Assembly: GCA_012295275.1 (NCBI GenBank)
Contig: CM022665.1
Span: forward strand, 5,402,901-5,466,900
DNA length: 64,000 nt
Direction of reading: 5' to 3'
Source: Chrysomallon squamiferum
Taxonomy: Eukaryota > Mollusca > Gastropoda > Neomphalida > Peltospiridae
Below the pieces are notes generated by a model that made no database searches, had not been told where the DNA came from, and saw nothing but the letters and a program-made list of their open reading frames with translations. Position 1 is the first letter of the stretch. Each line of letters begins with the position of its first letter. The position numbers and the translations under genes were made by a program. Shown one piece after another: positions 12,347-28,001 of the stretch.

Positions 12347-13025
12347 ATAAAATTTGAACGTAAGCTGTGTTGTTTTTTAATTAGGTTTACACTTTTTCTC
12401 TAAACAATAACTGATGGCACTATTTGGATAATGGTTTTGCGTGATTTTTGCTCTTCAAAGAGAAATGTATAAAACTATAGATATTTCTTTTTAAATACAT
12501 AATTTTATAAGACCTCAGTTCACAACAGAGATCCGTCCCAAACAGATGAGAGAAACACCGATAACAAAGTGTATTTTTGAAAAATATGTACATGAAAGTG
12601 TGATTTAAAGCAATGCTGAGTCATTCTTTTAGTTCCTTTTTTCGGATTTCTCGCGTCAGTGTGCACAAAAGTTTTGTCTATCCTTGACTGTTATATAATA
12701 CCGTCACAAGTTTTTAAACAACCTCATTTGTTACATTGTTTCCGATCCAGAAAGATGAGAGACCCACTGACAACAAAGTGAAAATATATCTTTGAAACAT
12801 GTGCATATGAAATGTTTTGTCTATCCTTGACTGTTATATAATACCATCACAAGTTTTTAAATAGCAAAATATTAATGCCCTTCTTTCTGTTTTATATTAT
12901 TTCTGGAATATTGCTTCGAGGCTATTTGAAAATAAAAAATCAAATATTCGATTTGATTATAGAACTATGGTCATATTCCTTTCAAAATAAATTTAATAAC
13001 GACAGCAACATAACCAGAAAGGATA

Positions 13026-13031
13026 TTTATT
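13026..13031 (-). terminator. Poly(A) signal of C1
   Basis: AATAAA on the minus strand lies downstream of an exon that begins after CTTTCCAG near 13133 and reads IQKMFEIDK-stop or, in another phase, NSEDV-stop. The homologous signals are 24057-24062 (C2) and 33080-33085 (C3). Confidence 0.55.
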
Positions 13032-13119
13032 AGAATCTTATTTCTTATATTATTTTATGTCACATCTGATTTGATGTAGTTTTCTTCTTATTTATCGATT
13101 TCAAACATCTTCTGAATCT

Positions 13120-13325
13120 GGAAAGTAAACAGATTTTGTCAATTTTCTGTAATAAACGAAGAACAGGGATGAAAACTTTGTTTAAAAACAAACAACTTAC
13201 TTCATTATAAACATTAATGTGTCGAAGACGTGTTATTTGTTTGTATGTATTTGTGTTGGTGTGTTTGTTTGTGTGTATGTATGTATATATATATATATGC
13301 TCCAAATACGATAAGCCTATATATA

Positions 13326-13376
<51 letters not shown>

Positions 13377-14125
13377 GAATATGTTTATGCGTGCGTGCGT
13401 ATTTGTGGTATACGCACGTGCTTTTGAGTGTGAACACGTGTCTGAACATGTGTGTGCGCGCTTACTGAATTTATTCATTTCCTGTAACATATTCTCAATG
13501 TTACGCTCATTCAAATATTTTGCCAGTTCAACATCATCAAAATTCTCATGGTCTTCATCTGCTTCAAACTCAGGTGCAACGTCCCTGCCTGTAATGAACA
13601 AAATTTTATATATTGCTTCTAGACAAATGTCAGCATTAAGTTGCAGTAGGAGTCAAACTAATATTTTTTGTTATGATTATATCACGAAACTGACCCACGT
13701 ATTATCTTTGAAAAAAGAAAGTGTTAAAGTTATGAGTTGCAGGTAGGAATTTTTGTTTGGAGGTTAAAGCACATACATCCGTATTCCTGTAGTTTATAGT
13801 AGTAGATGGAATATAAATGATGAAATGATGATCAGTTTATAGTAGAAGAAGAAGTAAGAACAAGAACAAGAAGAAGAAGGAGAAGAACAAGACCATGAAG
13901 AAGAAGAAGAGGAAGAAGAAGAAGAACAACAACAACAACAACAAGAAAGTTGAGAATTAGAAAATTGATCAAACCTGTGCGATGTAAATATTTATCCAAT
14001 AACTTTCTAATCCTGTCCCAGTTAATGCGCAGAGGATGGTGGTATATTTTCTGTCTGATCCACGCTGCTGAAGATTCTTGGAGAGCGACGAGAGAGAGCA
14101 GAACAAGGAGGAGGACAAACTTCAT
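13120..14125 (-). CDS. C1: secreted His/Arg/Lys-rich helical peptide precursor with acidic tail
   Basis: Clear exons are 14125-13975 and 13588-13466, both ending in phase 1. The ATG follows TTACAG directly. Residues 1-20 are a signal peptide (MKFVLLLVLLSLVALQESSA). The next ~30 residues, AWIRQKIYHH then NWDRIRKLLDKYLHRT, are basic and could form an amphipathic helix. The junction reads T-G-R-D. Exon 2 is acidic with a degenerate EF-hand loop one residue short (D-E-D-H-E-N-F-D-D-V), then ELAKYLNER, almost the same as ELAKHLNER in gene B. The 3' end is uncertain. Joining exon 2 directly to the exon near 13133 gives a short end NSEDV; an extra exon ending VYNE/GTAAGT near 13202 is the alternative. 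The start of the feature is therefore approximate. Antimicrobial function is inferred. Confidence 0.7.
13325..13368. repeat. (TA)n tract in C1 3' intron
   Basis: The dinucleotide TA tract lies next to the C1 exon 2 donor and is shorter or interrupted in C2 and C3. It obscures any small exon between C exon 2 and the terminal exon. Confidence 0.85.
13835..13945. repeat. GAA/CAA repeat in C1 intron
   Basis: An imperfect AAG/AAC trinucleotide run lies just downstream of the C1 peptide exon on the minus strand. Similar runs sit at the same place in C2 (24893-24985) and C3 (34053-34095). Confidence 0.85.
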
Positions 14126-14504
14126 CTGTAACAAAATGTTAAAATATAGTTTACGTGTAGAATTTCTTCAGTAAGTCTGACAGGGAAATATTTTCGGATG
14201 ATTGTAGTATTGTTTTTATACTTACATCTTGTTTTCAGTCACCCTCCTATATTATCGTTCAGTTATTGTTATTATTATGTATATATATGTATGTAGTAAT
14301 GTGTAATAATAATATATAATCCCAATAATAATAATAATTTGTTATTAATAATAATTTTAAAAATAAAAATGTTTTAGTTTTTTCATATATAAGATTATTA
14401 GAGAAAGAACAAACATTCGCTTTCTTAAAACTATTTTAATTAATAAATTTACATTGAATATTTTATTAATGAGAACGATAAATTGTAAACACATCTATAC
14501 TTAC

Positions 14505-14641
14505 CTTTATGTAGTGTTGAACGAATAATGAAGTACACTTTATTTCACAGTTCTACAGCTGTATTTAAAGAGCTGTGGTGTTTGAAATGTTGTAAATACG
14601 ACAGTGAGAAATTATTTCACAGAAAATTCGTGTGAGATCCT
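14505..14641 (-). promoter_or_regulatory. C1 promoter region and non-coding exon 1
   Basis: A non-coding exon ends at ATAAAG/GTAAG (14505). A TATA-like TTTAAATA (14569-14562) lies upstream. The AGGATCTCACAC element at 14641-14630 is the same as in the A promoters. C3 keeps the element at 34720-34731; C2 has lost it. Confidence 0.45.
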
Positions 14642-14918
14642 AGAAGCAACATTGAATTAACTGACCTGAAAGTAAGTAGTAGTAGCAAAGTATGCGCATA
14701 GTAGTAGTAGAACAAACACATAACAAATTTAAGAAAGTGCTTATTTAAATGAAAACGTTGATGTTTTGTATGTTAGTCCATGCAAGTGTGTATGCATGGA
14801 CACATTATTAATGAGTGTGTTTAAGATACAATGCTTTGTATTTCATCGTTTTTGCAATAGTAGCAGGAAACAGACTATATATCTAGTATGTATGTATGTA
14901 TATAGTGTGGTTTAGGTC

Positions 14919-14965
<47 letters not shown>
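14919..14965. repeat. (TA)n tract replacing D exon 3 in block 1
   Basis: The TA tract sits where block 3 carries the third exon of the prokineticin-like gene. Small flanking pieces of that exon survive (GGTTTAGGTCCC on the left, CTCTATGAAAT on the right). Confidence 0.7.
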
Positions 14966-14971
<6 letters not shown>

Positions 14972-15153
14972 TCTCTATGAAATGCCAAAGACGTGGTGAT
15001 TTTTAATTATTAATATTTAATAACGTTCTTTCAATGAACAAGTTATAAAAAGAATGTTACTATTTGTATTATTTTGATTTAGATGCAGCATTCTATGATT
15101 TGGTATTTTCTGTGTATATGAATGTTAATGCCTCATTTTATTTAAAGCAAATG

Positions 15154-15261
<108 letters not shown>

Positions 15262-15512
15262 GAGAAATATAAATAAAAACCGAAAAGAAGAGTTTGTAAA
15301 AAAAAAAAAGAGGATCTGAAACAGCGTAAAATATAGTCAGATCGATAACGAGAAATACAGAACAGATGTGTAGAGAGATAAGTAACAAAAAAGGTCAAAC
15401 AGTTATGAGTACAGACGAGTATTAATAAAACCACATTATCAAACAGGATATGAGATAGAGAAAGAGGACGAGAGAGACACAGAGATACAGGGACAGTAAG
15501 AATAGTGATTGC

Positions 15513-16043
15513 CTCTTTAACGCAGCATTTTCCTGGTCCGCAAGAATTGGTGTCATGCGGGTCGCAGTCGTGGATAACATCAGTGAGGATGCCGTCTCGA
15601 TATGTCAACGTTCCTGACACTGTCAACACACTCTGCATAAAACAACTGGGCGAGATTTACTTATTTGTTTCTTAGAAGCTCTATTTTGTTATCGTTGTTG
15701 TTGTTTACTCAAAAATAATTTTAAAGAGTTGCATCATCTATTGTAAAATCACACTAATCTAAGAAAGAATATGCTGATGTAATTTATTTCTACCATTAAT
15801 GTCATAAAAATTTATTTTTGTACTAACGAATAACATTTAGGTTTGTATATGTTATTCGTTAGTAGGAAAATAAAATAAAATATATGTTAGATATTTTTGG
15901 TTTTTATAACATATAAGGTAAATTATTTAATCACTTTTGGTTGTTAAGTTTCAATACTGCTGACAAAGTTTTTCAGGATTTTCTCTCTATATTTATAACT
16001 GGCACACAACTACTAATAAGACTGAGCTGGGCAGACAACCCAT
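15513..16043 (-). pseudogene. D1: prokineticin-like gene lacking its last exon
   Basis: Exon 1 is 16043-16014 (MGCLPSSVLL, donor TTATTA/GTAGTT). Exon 2 starts at 15632 after TTTATGCAG and continues the signal peptide (SVLTVSGTLT), then encodes DVIHDCDPHD and SCGPGKCC. The exon ends at 15522 (GT donor) or 15513 (GC donor). The spacing C-x7-C-x4-CC and the preceding D-V-I match the N-terminal half of prokineticin/astakine-type colipase-fold peptides. The exon carrying the remaining cysteines, seen in block 3, is deleted or overwritten by a TA tract here, so this copy cannot make the full domain. The split signal peptide is my reconstruction from splice sites. Confidence 0.55.
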
Positions 16044-16341
16044 GCATGTACGTTACATTAAATCCATTTATCGACCAATACCTTACAAAATCCATGACTG
16101 TATAAGGGAAATAACAATTAAACGGGACATTTTTGAACTCTAAAACGTTATCTATTTGTTACTGTTAAAACCGTCTTCATTTTTAAATGTGATGTTATTT
16201 AATTACACTTTACTGCATTATTTAACATGTACTTATGTTTTTACTAAAACTAATATTCTACTTGTTTACGTAAAGTACTGGAGGCCTATATAATATTTCT
16301 TAAATAAATGAAATTAAAACTCTTTGTTTTATAAAAAACTT

Positions 16342-16360
16342 CTACTAGTACTACTACTAA

Positions 16361-16442
<82 letters not shown>

Positions 16443-16455
16443 GTTATTACTACTA
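16342..16455. repeat. (CTA)n microsatellite
   Basis: A trinucleotide run of about 110 bp lies at the right end of block 1. Its counterpart in block 3 is an interrupted run at about 36765-36920. The poly-Leu frame across it is an artefact. Confidence 0.9.
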
Positions 16456-16684
16456 CAGTTGTCTTGTAACCTCAAGATAACAGAATTTATATGTCAGGCT
16501 AAAATAATGATTAATGTAATGTAATAAGAAATATATACATTAAAAATTGTTTTTTGATCCGAAAACATTTTGAAAATCATTTCCATCCTGTTTGTCGTAC
16601 GATATCATTATCATTATAATTCACACCTTTTATGAGAATATTTTTTATTTGTTTTTTAAAATGTATGTATAAATGTATGTATGA

Positions 16685-16722
<38 letters not shown>

Positions 16723-17119
16723 CTATGTACGGATGTAGTTTACGATTTTGAATATTCTCTGTGTTTATGTAGGTCTGATTAGACTCTGCACATAGACAAT
16801 ATTCGGGAACGCACTGACAAAGGAGGACAAAGTCCAATCTCGACCTCACAAACCCGTCAGATGTCACAGACTAAAAAAGCTGCTCAATAGCCGAGGTAAT
16901 CATCGCTTCTCACTACTCACGCCGTTCTTTGTCTTTCGTCATTTTTGCGTGCATCTTTTTTTGTGGGAAACATGGCACTGGCAAGAAAGTAGTTGACGAT
17001 TTTGAATATTCTCTGTCTTATGGTCTTGTGTATGTCTGAATAGACTCTGTTCTTGATAAATGGATACTAATTTAGAGGTTCTTGGATATCTGATCGGACT
17101 TGTGTTTGATATTATTTTA

Positions 17120-17153
<34 letters not shown>

Positions 17154-17778
17154 TACTTCTCTAAGTTCATAATAAACTGTTGTCTAACCATCATCATTAG
17201 ATTAAAGAAATTATGTTATATTTTCAATATCAACAAAAACTAAGACAAAAAGTGATTTAAATTTTATTTTAATCTTTAAACTTTTCGAATTCTTTCCTTC
17301 GTCAGTGTCTGAAAAATAAAAAATACTTGGTTTATTTCATAACATATCATACCCTGTAAAACGAAAGCTAAAGAAATGTATAGCGACTACAGAAGTGTAC
17401 ACATAATAGATTACAATAAATGTTTTAAAACAGTCACCCATTCCATAATTGAAAATAACAAACCATGTTTATTTAAAAGCGTGTGAATATTATAAAAACA
17501 TTAAAAAATTCCACAGGTATTATTTTATGAAAGTTAATCTTATGGTCAGTGTATAACAATTACAAATATAATATGTAATATAAAATGTATACGAGATCGA
17601 AAGACAGTGAAATACAAATGATAATTATTCAGTCGTCGAAATGCAACAGAAAATAAGCAGTGCACGATATGAAGACTGGAATTCTGAAATGCAGTGGACA
17701 GAATCAGAGATAGATTCATGATTTGATCTTCAAGAGGAAATAAGTTAGAAAAAAGATTGGAGATTTTATGTATATAGA

Positions 17779-17940
<162 letters not shown>

Positions 17941-18054
17941 CTTCTTCTTTAATAACTAAAGACAATGTTTTGTGCCGTTAAATAAAAATCTTTACATAAT
18001 GTCTTAGCTTACCTGGTAATTATTGCAGCTATTAAACAACCGCCAGATCCGAAT

Positions 18055-19035
18055 TTAATTATCTAAATTAATTATAACATTATGTTATAATGACGGATAA
18101 AGATGTCTCAGTGATGCAAGTTAATTTGGCTCATGCAAGTTAATTTGGTTCATTGTTGTAATAACCTATAGAAGCAGCTATATAAGCACTGAAAACTGAC
18201 CTGTAACTAAAGTGATTAGGTACAGATGTAGAACTACTGATAACAGTTAAAGTGATACTGACAACGGTGCTCGGGTGGTGGTTACGTTACTTTTAACTGT
18301 AAATTTAAGTATGCAAATAACAATTAACATTAGTACTAGTGAAACTGTTTAGAAATTTACATTTTTCATTGAGTTAAGTTCTTATCCATATCATTTTACT
18401 TGGAAAAGAAAAGTGATATTTACCATCGTCATCGAAAGCTTCTAGTAACTCTTCAAAATCTCGTTTATTCATGTTCTTCATGAATTCAGCCTCGTCCAAA
18501 ATCACGTCATCGTTTTCATCAATATCTCTTGCTAAAATGTCGCTATCTGTAAAGATAGGAAATATGTTTTACACAACTGTAAATATTCAATTTTTCAGAG
18601 AAGTAATATTTATTTATTTATTATTTAATTTTTTTTATAAATATGTTCTACATTAAAATATAAAAAATTATAATTTAGAGGAAAATAATATTTTAGACAA
18701 AAAAATTATAAATGTTTTATTTACAATATACAGAGTTCGGAATACACCGTCAAAAAGCATCGCCCACTTAAAGGTATTTGAAAAACAAATATTTAAACAA
18801 TTCTGAACAGTAATCTCACCTCGTCGTACCATTCCAATTGGGACGGGTCGTTGGAATCGGCAATATTCCAATTGGGCCGGGTCGTCGCCAACGAAAAAAG
18901 GCCAACGTGAAGGGTGTGAAGGCCAACGGATAGGCCAACGTGAAGGCCAAACGGATAGGCCAACGTCTCCTTTGCGACAGGAGTTACCTGTACAAAAGCA
19001 ACACACAACAACGCCAGAACGAACACAAGCTTCAT
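18055..19035 (-). pseudogene. A2: frameshifted copy of gene A
   Basis: Homologous exons are 19035-18820, 18546-18424 and 18062-18055, with all splice sites kept. The signal peptide is intact (MKLVFVLALLCVA). Compared with A3, the peptide exon has two separate single-base insertions plus an expanded imperfect repeat of about 22 bp. The signal-peptide frame therefore enters exon 2 out of phase and stops after four codons. Exon 2 itself still encodes the DENDDVILDEAE EF-hand loop, with LARD in place of LGRD. TATA is at 19512-19518. It is probably dead, though its EF exon shows little decay; sequencing error at the indels is the alternative. Confidence 0.65.
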
Positions 19036-19296
19036 CTGAAATAGAAGAAACAGAATCAGTTTTCTGATTTATATCAGAGTGCAACTGTATAGCGTAATAC
19101 ATATGATCTACAAAAGTACATGGCCAGATCAGAAATAGTGTCTGTTATAGGTTTACGGGGATTGAATTTCTGCTACACCGTGTTAATACAGTATAATTAG
19201 AAAAGAAAACTGATTACAGATTACAGATGTACGTACTTAGTTTTAAAAGAAAAACCAGTTCATTAAAACTTACGTATTTAGTTTTAAAACCAATCG

Positions 19297-19300
<4 letters not shown>

Positions 19301-19379
<79 letters not shown>
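19301..19379. repeat. (AAT)n microsatellite in A2 5' intron
   Basis: The counterpart of 8272-8345. Confidence 0.9.
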
Positions 19380-19381
<2 letters not shown>

Positions 19382-19810
19382 TGATGTTGATGAATAAAAT
19401 TTTTAATTTGAATAATGAGAAAGTTAGTTACCTCAAATTGTTCTTCAGTGGAATGAAATACACCGTTCGTGGAAAACAGTATTTGAAGACAAAAGGTGTT
19501 AAATAGAAGTGTTTTATAATTTTGAACAGGATGCGAATCTAAATGACATTTACACGTGTAAGTGTGAGATCCTGCTTTCTGTCAGACATCAGTTTATATA
19601 ATCACTGTAAACACACGTGTGAACCACATAAGGTTCCAGATCATTTATCACATTGCCAGAGATTTGTTTTCAAATGTAATTACTGGTCTTCATTTAATCT
19701 GGAAAACTACATTGACTTAATGGTAAATCAACACTGGAAAATATTCATTATGGAATCAACAGTTATATATCTATTTATTTTAATTTAGACAAATATATGA
19801 TTTTAAACTC

Positions 19811-19949
<139 letters not shown>

Positions 19950-21251
19950 TTTCCAATAGGTTGCATAATTTGCGTTCCCATTAATATTTTCTTCAATGAG
20001 AAATATTTTGAACAGAACGAAAACATATACTGAATCCTTTTTAGTTTGATTGATATACAGCTTAATAAAGAATGAACAGCTGATAACAAAAAGATGTTTA
20101 TCATAACTGATTATCACAGATACAGCCTGATATTCTACTTGATTCTGTTGATTGTTTCAGAGGCTATTATGTATTATAGCAAACTGCCATTAACATATGG
20201 TACCACTTTTTTGACTCTCTCTCTCTATTTCAAACTATTATATTCCTCTAAAGCGTTCATTAGCTGTTATTTTCAATATACCAAAAAAAAAAAATATAGA
20301 GGTGTTAATTGATCCTTTTGGAAATGTTCATTTCTGCTTCATTAAATTAATGTTCGTTTTCTCCAGTCGCACACTCCTTCGCGTCAAACTCTTTAACAGT
20401 CAACCAGGATTTCAGGCTCGTCATGTGTTGTCATAATTTCTGTTATATCCTGTTTTCAACAGAATAATGCTGTATAAGTAACTGCATATTTCTAAAAACA
20501 TCAGATCTGAACGTCCTACAGACTAAAAGTAAGGTAAGCCCAAACGATTATTTCAGTACTGAATTTGAAATTTTTATATTTTTATGTCTGAAATCATAAT
20601 TGCATTAGATTTTGTTTTCATTTCACTTTAATATTTTATTACTATTTCTGATACTTGAAAAAAAATAAAACTTTTTCGCATTTTTTTTTTTGTGACTTCA
20701 CAAACGTAACTGTGGTGATTTGCAATTTTAAAACATTTCTGCTTCGTCGAAGACTTAGTTATAGAATTTTTCTTATTAACGGAAAAATCTTTTTTTAATT
20801 ATTCTATTTTAAATCTATCATTAACTCTGAAACTTCAAGACTTATTATTATTATTATTATTAGTAGTAGTAGTAGTAGTAGTAGTACTAGTATCATCATC
20901 ATCATCATTATTATTATTATTATTATTATCATCATCATCCTTATTATATCATTTTTATTATTATTATTATCACCATCATCATCATCATCATCATCATTTG
21001 TCTTTCTTGTTGATTCTTCACTAAAAAAGTTTCACTAAAATATAAAATAAGAAATAGATGAATTCTACATAAATTAAGTTTGAACTAGTATTTAATATAT
21101 ATATATATATATTTATGAAATGTGAATATTCGAAAACTCTTCCAGTTTGATAATCGAAGTTTTCCCCCTATATTGTAATTAGATTATGGTTGTTAAGTAA
21201 TCAATGTATGGATTAAATAGAATAAATATTATTTTATTAATTTATTTTCAG

Positions 21252-23090
<1,839 letters not shown>

Positions 23091-24109
23091 CTGTATCTGT
23101 TTTGAAATGTAATTTAATATCCCATATTAAAACTAAATTTTAATACGGAATATTAAATTACATTTCAAAGCTTTTTACTAGTTCAAATTCTGTTATTTAG
23201 CTAAATGTTTATCTAAAATGATATATTTGTATCAAATGCTTAATCACTAATAAACTATAAACAGTTAAGAAGATGGTAAAAAAAAAAATTTTTTTTTCCA
23301 TAAAATCCGAAGTATTCTGGATGACTAATAATCTGTTTTGTTAAATTCTATTGAGTGCGAGAAACAGCTGATATTTACAATATTAATTATGCTTCATTTG
23401 CAGTTCTGATGTCATTTCCAGCTACAGAACAAACAATGTGAATCGCTCGATACAACGCAGTCATTAAAAACTCTGAATAAAATAAAAAATGAACGTAAGC
23501 TGTGTTGTTTTTTAATTTAGTTTTACACTTTTTCTCTAAATTAGAACTGATGGCACTATTTGGATAATGGTTTTGCGTGATTTTTGCTCTTCAAAGAGAA
23601 ATGTATAAAACTATAGATATTTCTTTTTAAATACATAATTTTATAAGACCTCAGTTCACAACACAGATCCGTCCCAAACAGATGAGAGAAACACCGATAA
23701 CAAAGTGTATGTTTGAAAAATATGTACATTTGATTTAAAAAATGCTGAAGTGTGATTTGACAATGGTGAGTCATTGAAAGTTCCAGAAAGATTTTTTTTT
23801 GACAACAAAGTGAAAAATATATCTTTGAAACATGTGCATATGAAATGTTTTGTCTATCCTTGACTGTTATATAATACCGTCACAAGTTTTTAAACAGCAA
23901 ATGTTATTGCCCTTGTTTCTTTTTTATGTTATTTCTGAAATATTGTTCGAGGCTATTTGAAAATAAAAACACAACTATTGGATTTGATTATAGAATTGTA
24001 ATCATATTTCTTTCAAAATAAATTTAATAACGACAGCAATATAACCAGAAAGGATATTTATTAGAATCTTATTTCTTATATCATTTTATGTCACATCTGA
24101 TTTGATGTA

Positions 24110-25171
24110 GTTTTCTTCTTATTTATCGATTTCAAACATCTTCTGAATCTGGAAAGTAAACAGATTTTGTCAATTTTCTGTAATAAAAGAAGAACAGGGA
24201 TGAAAACTTTGTTTAACAAAAAACAACTTACTTCATTATAAACATTAATGTGTCGAAGACGTGTTATTTCTTTGTATGTATTTGTGTTTGTTTGTGTGTA
24301 TGTATGTTTATATATATATATATATATATTATGCTCCAAATACGATAAGCCTATATATATCTATATATACGATATATATAAATGAATATGTTTAGGCGTG
24401 CGTGCGTATTGGTGAGTATGAGCGTGCTTGTGAGTGTGAACATGTGTCTGAACATGTGTGTGCACGCTTACTGAATTTATTCATTTCCTGTAACATATTC
24501 TCAATGTCACGCTCATTCAAATATTTTGCCAGTTCAACATCATCAAAATTCTCATGGTCTTCATCTGCTTCAAACTCAGGTGCAACGTCCCTGCCTGTAA
24601 TGAACAAAATTTTATATATTGCTTCTAAACAAATGTCAGCATTAACTTTCAGTAGGAGTCAAACTAATATTTTTGTTACGATTATATCATGAAACTGACC
24701 CACGTATTATGTTTGAAAAAAGAAAAAAAAGTTTAAAGTTGCAGTTAGGAATTTTTGTTTGAGGTTAAAGCACATAGGTATTTTTGTTTGGAGGTTAAAT
24801 GGAATATAAATGATGAATTCCTGTAGACGTCTTGTTCAGTTTATAGTAGTAGATGTAGTAAGAATAAGATGATGATTGAAAAGAAGAAGGAGAAGAACAA
24901 GAACATGAAGAAGAACAAGAAGAAGAAGAAGAAGAAGAAGAAGAAGAAGAGGAAGAAAAAGAAGAAGAACAACAACAACAACAACAAGAAGAAAGTTGAG
25001 AATTAGAAAATTGATCAAACCTGAGCGATGTAAATATTTATCCAATAACTTTCTAATCCTGTCCCAGTTAATGCGCAGAGGATGGTGGTATATTTTCTGT
25101 CTGATCCACGCTGCTGAAGATTCTTGGAGAGCGACGAGAGAGAGCAGAACAAGGAGGAGGACAAACTTCAT
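24110..25171 (-). CDS. C2: secreted basic peptide precursor, near-identical to C1
   Basis: Exons 25171-25021 and 24594-24472 keep the same lengths (151 and 123 nt), phases and splice sites as C1. The signal peptide and the IYHHPLRINW to KYLHR segment are unchanged except Thr to Ser before the junction (HRS-GRD). Exon 2 has NERDIEN where C1 has NERNIEN. The terminal exon and AATAAA (24057-24062) match C1, with the same uncertainty about the 3' coding end, so the lower coordinate is approximate. With two nearly unchanged copies, type C may be under stronger constraint than types A and B, or was duplicated more recently. Confidence 0.68.
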
Positions 25172-25339
25172 CTGTAACAAAATGCTAAAATATAGTTTAC
25201 GTGTAGAATTTCTTCAGTAAGTCTGAAATAGGGAAATATTTTCGGATGATTATAGTATTGTTTTTAAACTTACATCTTGTTTTCAGTCACCCTCTTATAT
25301 TATCGTTCACGTACTGTTATTATGTTTAAATTACGTAGA

Positions 25340-25340
<1 letters not shown>

Positions 25341-25405
<65 letters not shown>
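25341..25405. repeat. (AAT)n microsatellite in C2 5' intron
   Basis: A trinucleotide run between the C2 non-coding exon and its ATG exon; the C3 counterpart is 34441-34478. Confidence 0.9.
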
Positions 25406-25406
<1 letters not shown>

Positions 25407-25599
25407 TTTTATTCAAGTATAAGAATATTATATTAAGAATCAAGCTTCGCTTTCTTAAAACTTTTTTAATTAATAAATTTACATTGAATATTTTATTACT
25501 GAGAACGAGAATTTGTTTTCTTACCTTTATGTAGTGTTGAACGAATAATGAAGTACACTTTATTTCACAGTTCTACAGTTGTATTTAAAGAGCTGTGGT

Positions 25600-26065
25600 G
25601 TTTGAAATGTTGTCAAATCCGAGAGTGAGAAGTTATTTCACACAGAATGCTTGTTTTAATGCACTTACGAACCAACATGTGTATTATGGACCATACAAGT
25701 GTGTATGTAGGTGTGTGTGTATGAATGGGTATGTATTTATTAATATATACTTTCTGGTATTTCATCATTTGCAATACAGTCAAGAAACAGGCTATATATC
25801 TAGTATGTATGTATGTATGTATATATGTGTATGTCTAAGTGTGTGTTTGTGTGTGTATATATATATATATATATAAGTATGTATATCTCTATGTATGTAT
25901 TTCCCAATAACGTGGTGATTTGTGAGTATCAATATTTATTAATGTTCTTTCTATGAACAAGTCATAAAAAAGAATGTTACTATTTCTATTATTTTGATTT
26001 AGATGCAGCATTCTATGATTTAGTATTTTCTGTGTATATAAATGTTAATGCTTCATTTTATTTCA
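25600..26065. other. C2/D2 interval without gene
   Basis: GTAT/GTGT microsatellites and a short TA tract are present. The third exon of the D gene is absent here. Confidence 0.6.
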
Positions 26066-26070
26066 AACAA

Positions 26071-26071
<1 letters not shown>

Positions 26072-26151
<80 letters not shown>
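26072..26151. repeat. (GA)n tract in D2
   Basis: The counterpart of 15157-15257. Confidence 0.95.
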
Positions 26152-26154
<3 letters not shown>

Positions 26155-26373
26155 ATTTGTAAAAATAAAAAAGAGAATCTCAAACATCGTAAAATATAGT
26201 CAGATCGATAACGAGAAATACAGAACAGATGTGTAGAGAGATAACGTAACAAAAAAGATCAAACAGTTATGAGTACAGAGTATTAATAAAACCACATTCA
26301 CAAACAGGATATGAGATAGAGAAAGAGGATGAGCGAGACAGAGATATACAGGGACAGTAAGAATACTGATTGC

Positions 26374-26493
26374 CTCTTTAACGCAGCAATTTCCTGGTCC
26401 GCAAGAACTGGTGTCATGCGGGTCGCAGTCGTGGATAACATCAGTGAGGATTCTGTCTCGATATGTCAACGTTCCTGACACTGTCAACACACT
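26374..26493 (-). pseudogene. D2: orphan cysteine exon of the prokineticin-like gene
   Basis: This exon starts after TTTATGCAG and matches D1 exon 2, encoding DVIHDCDPHD and SCGPGNCC. The upstream region that holds exon 1 in D1 and D3 has lost the start (ATGGGT has become ACGGAT) and the donor (TTATTA is followed by TTGC). No third exon is found downstream. A relic. Confidence 0.6.
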
Positions 26494-27748
26494 CTGCATA
26501 AAACAACTGGGCCAGATTTACTTATTTGTTTCTTAGAAGCTCTATTTTGTTATCGGTGTTGTTCTTTACTCAAAAAGAATTATAGAGAGTTGCATCATCT
26601 ATAATAAAACCATACTTATCTATGAAAGAACCATATTTATCTTAATAAAAGAATATATTGGAATAATTTGGTTTGTTTTATTTTTAGCAGGAAAATAATA
26701 TAAATATCAATTGGTTTTTAACATATAAGATCAATTATTTAATCACTTTTGCGTGTTAAGTTTCAATACTGCTGACAAAGTTTTTCAGGATTTTCTCTGT
26801 ATGTTTATAACTGGCACATAAGCAATAATAAGACTGAGCTGGGCAGACAATCCGTGCATGTACGTTACATTAAATCCATTTATCCACCAATACCTTACAT
26901 AATACATGTGTAAGGAAAATAACAATTAAACTGAACATTTTCAACTTTAAATGTTGTCTATTTGTTACTGTTAAAACCGTCTTCATTTCTAAATGTGATG
27001 TTATTTAATTACACTTTACTGCATTATTTAACGTTTACTTATAACTAATATTCTAGTTGTTTCCGTAAAGTACTGGAGGCCTATACAATATTTCTTAAAA
27101 GAATGAAATTAAAACTTTGTTTTATAAACTGACCACAACTACATGGCACTGGCAAACATCTTTATTAGATTAAAGATTTTATGTTATATTTTTATATCAA
27201 CAAAAACTAAGACAAAAAGTGATTTAAATTTTATTTTAATCTTTAAACTTTTCGAACTTCTTTCCTTCGTCAGTGTCTGAAAAATAGAAAATACTTGGTT
27301 TATTTCATATCATATCATATCCTATAAAACGAAAGCTAAAGAAATGTATAGCGACTACAGAAATGTACACATAATAGATTACAATAAAAGTTTTAAAACA
27401 GTCACCCAATCCATAATGGAAAATAACATACCAAGTTTATTTAAAAGCGTGTGAATATTACAAAAACATTAAAAAATTCCACAAGTATTATTGATGAAAG
27501 TTAATTTGATATAACAATTACAAATTCAGTACAAATATAATATGTAATACAAAATGTATACGAGATCGAAAGACAGTGAAATACAAATGACAATTATTCA
27601 GTCGTCGAAATGCAACAGAAAATAAGCAGTGCACGATATGAAGACTGGAATTCTGAAATGAAGTGGACAGAATCAGAGACAGATTCATGATTTGATCTTC
27701 AAGAGGAAATAAGTTAGAGAAAAAGGATTGGAGATTTTATGTATATAG

Positions 27749-27883
<135 letters not shown>

Positions 27884-28001
27884 TCTTCTTCTTCTTTAAT
27901 AACTAAAGACAATGTTTTGTGACGGTAAATAAAAATCTTTACATAATGTCTTAGCTTACCTGGTAATTATTGCAGCTATTAAACAACCGCCAGATCCGAA
28001 T

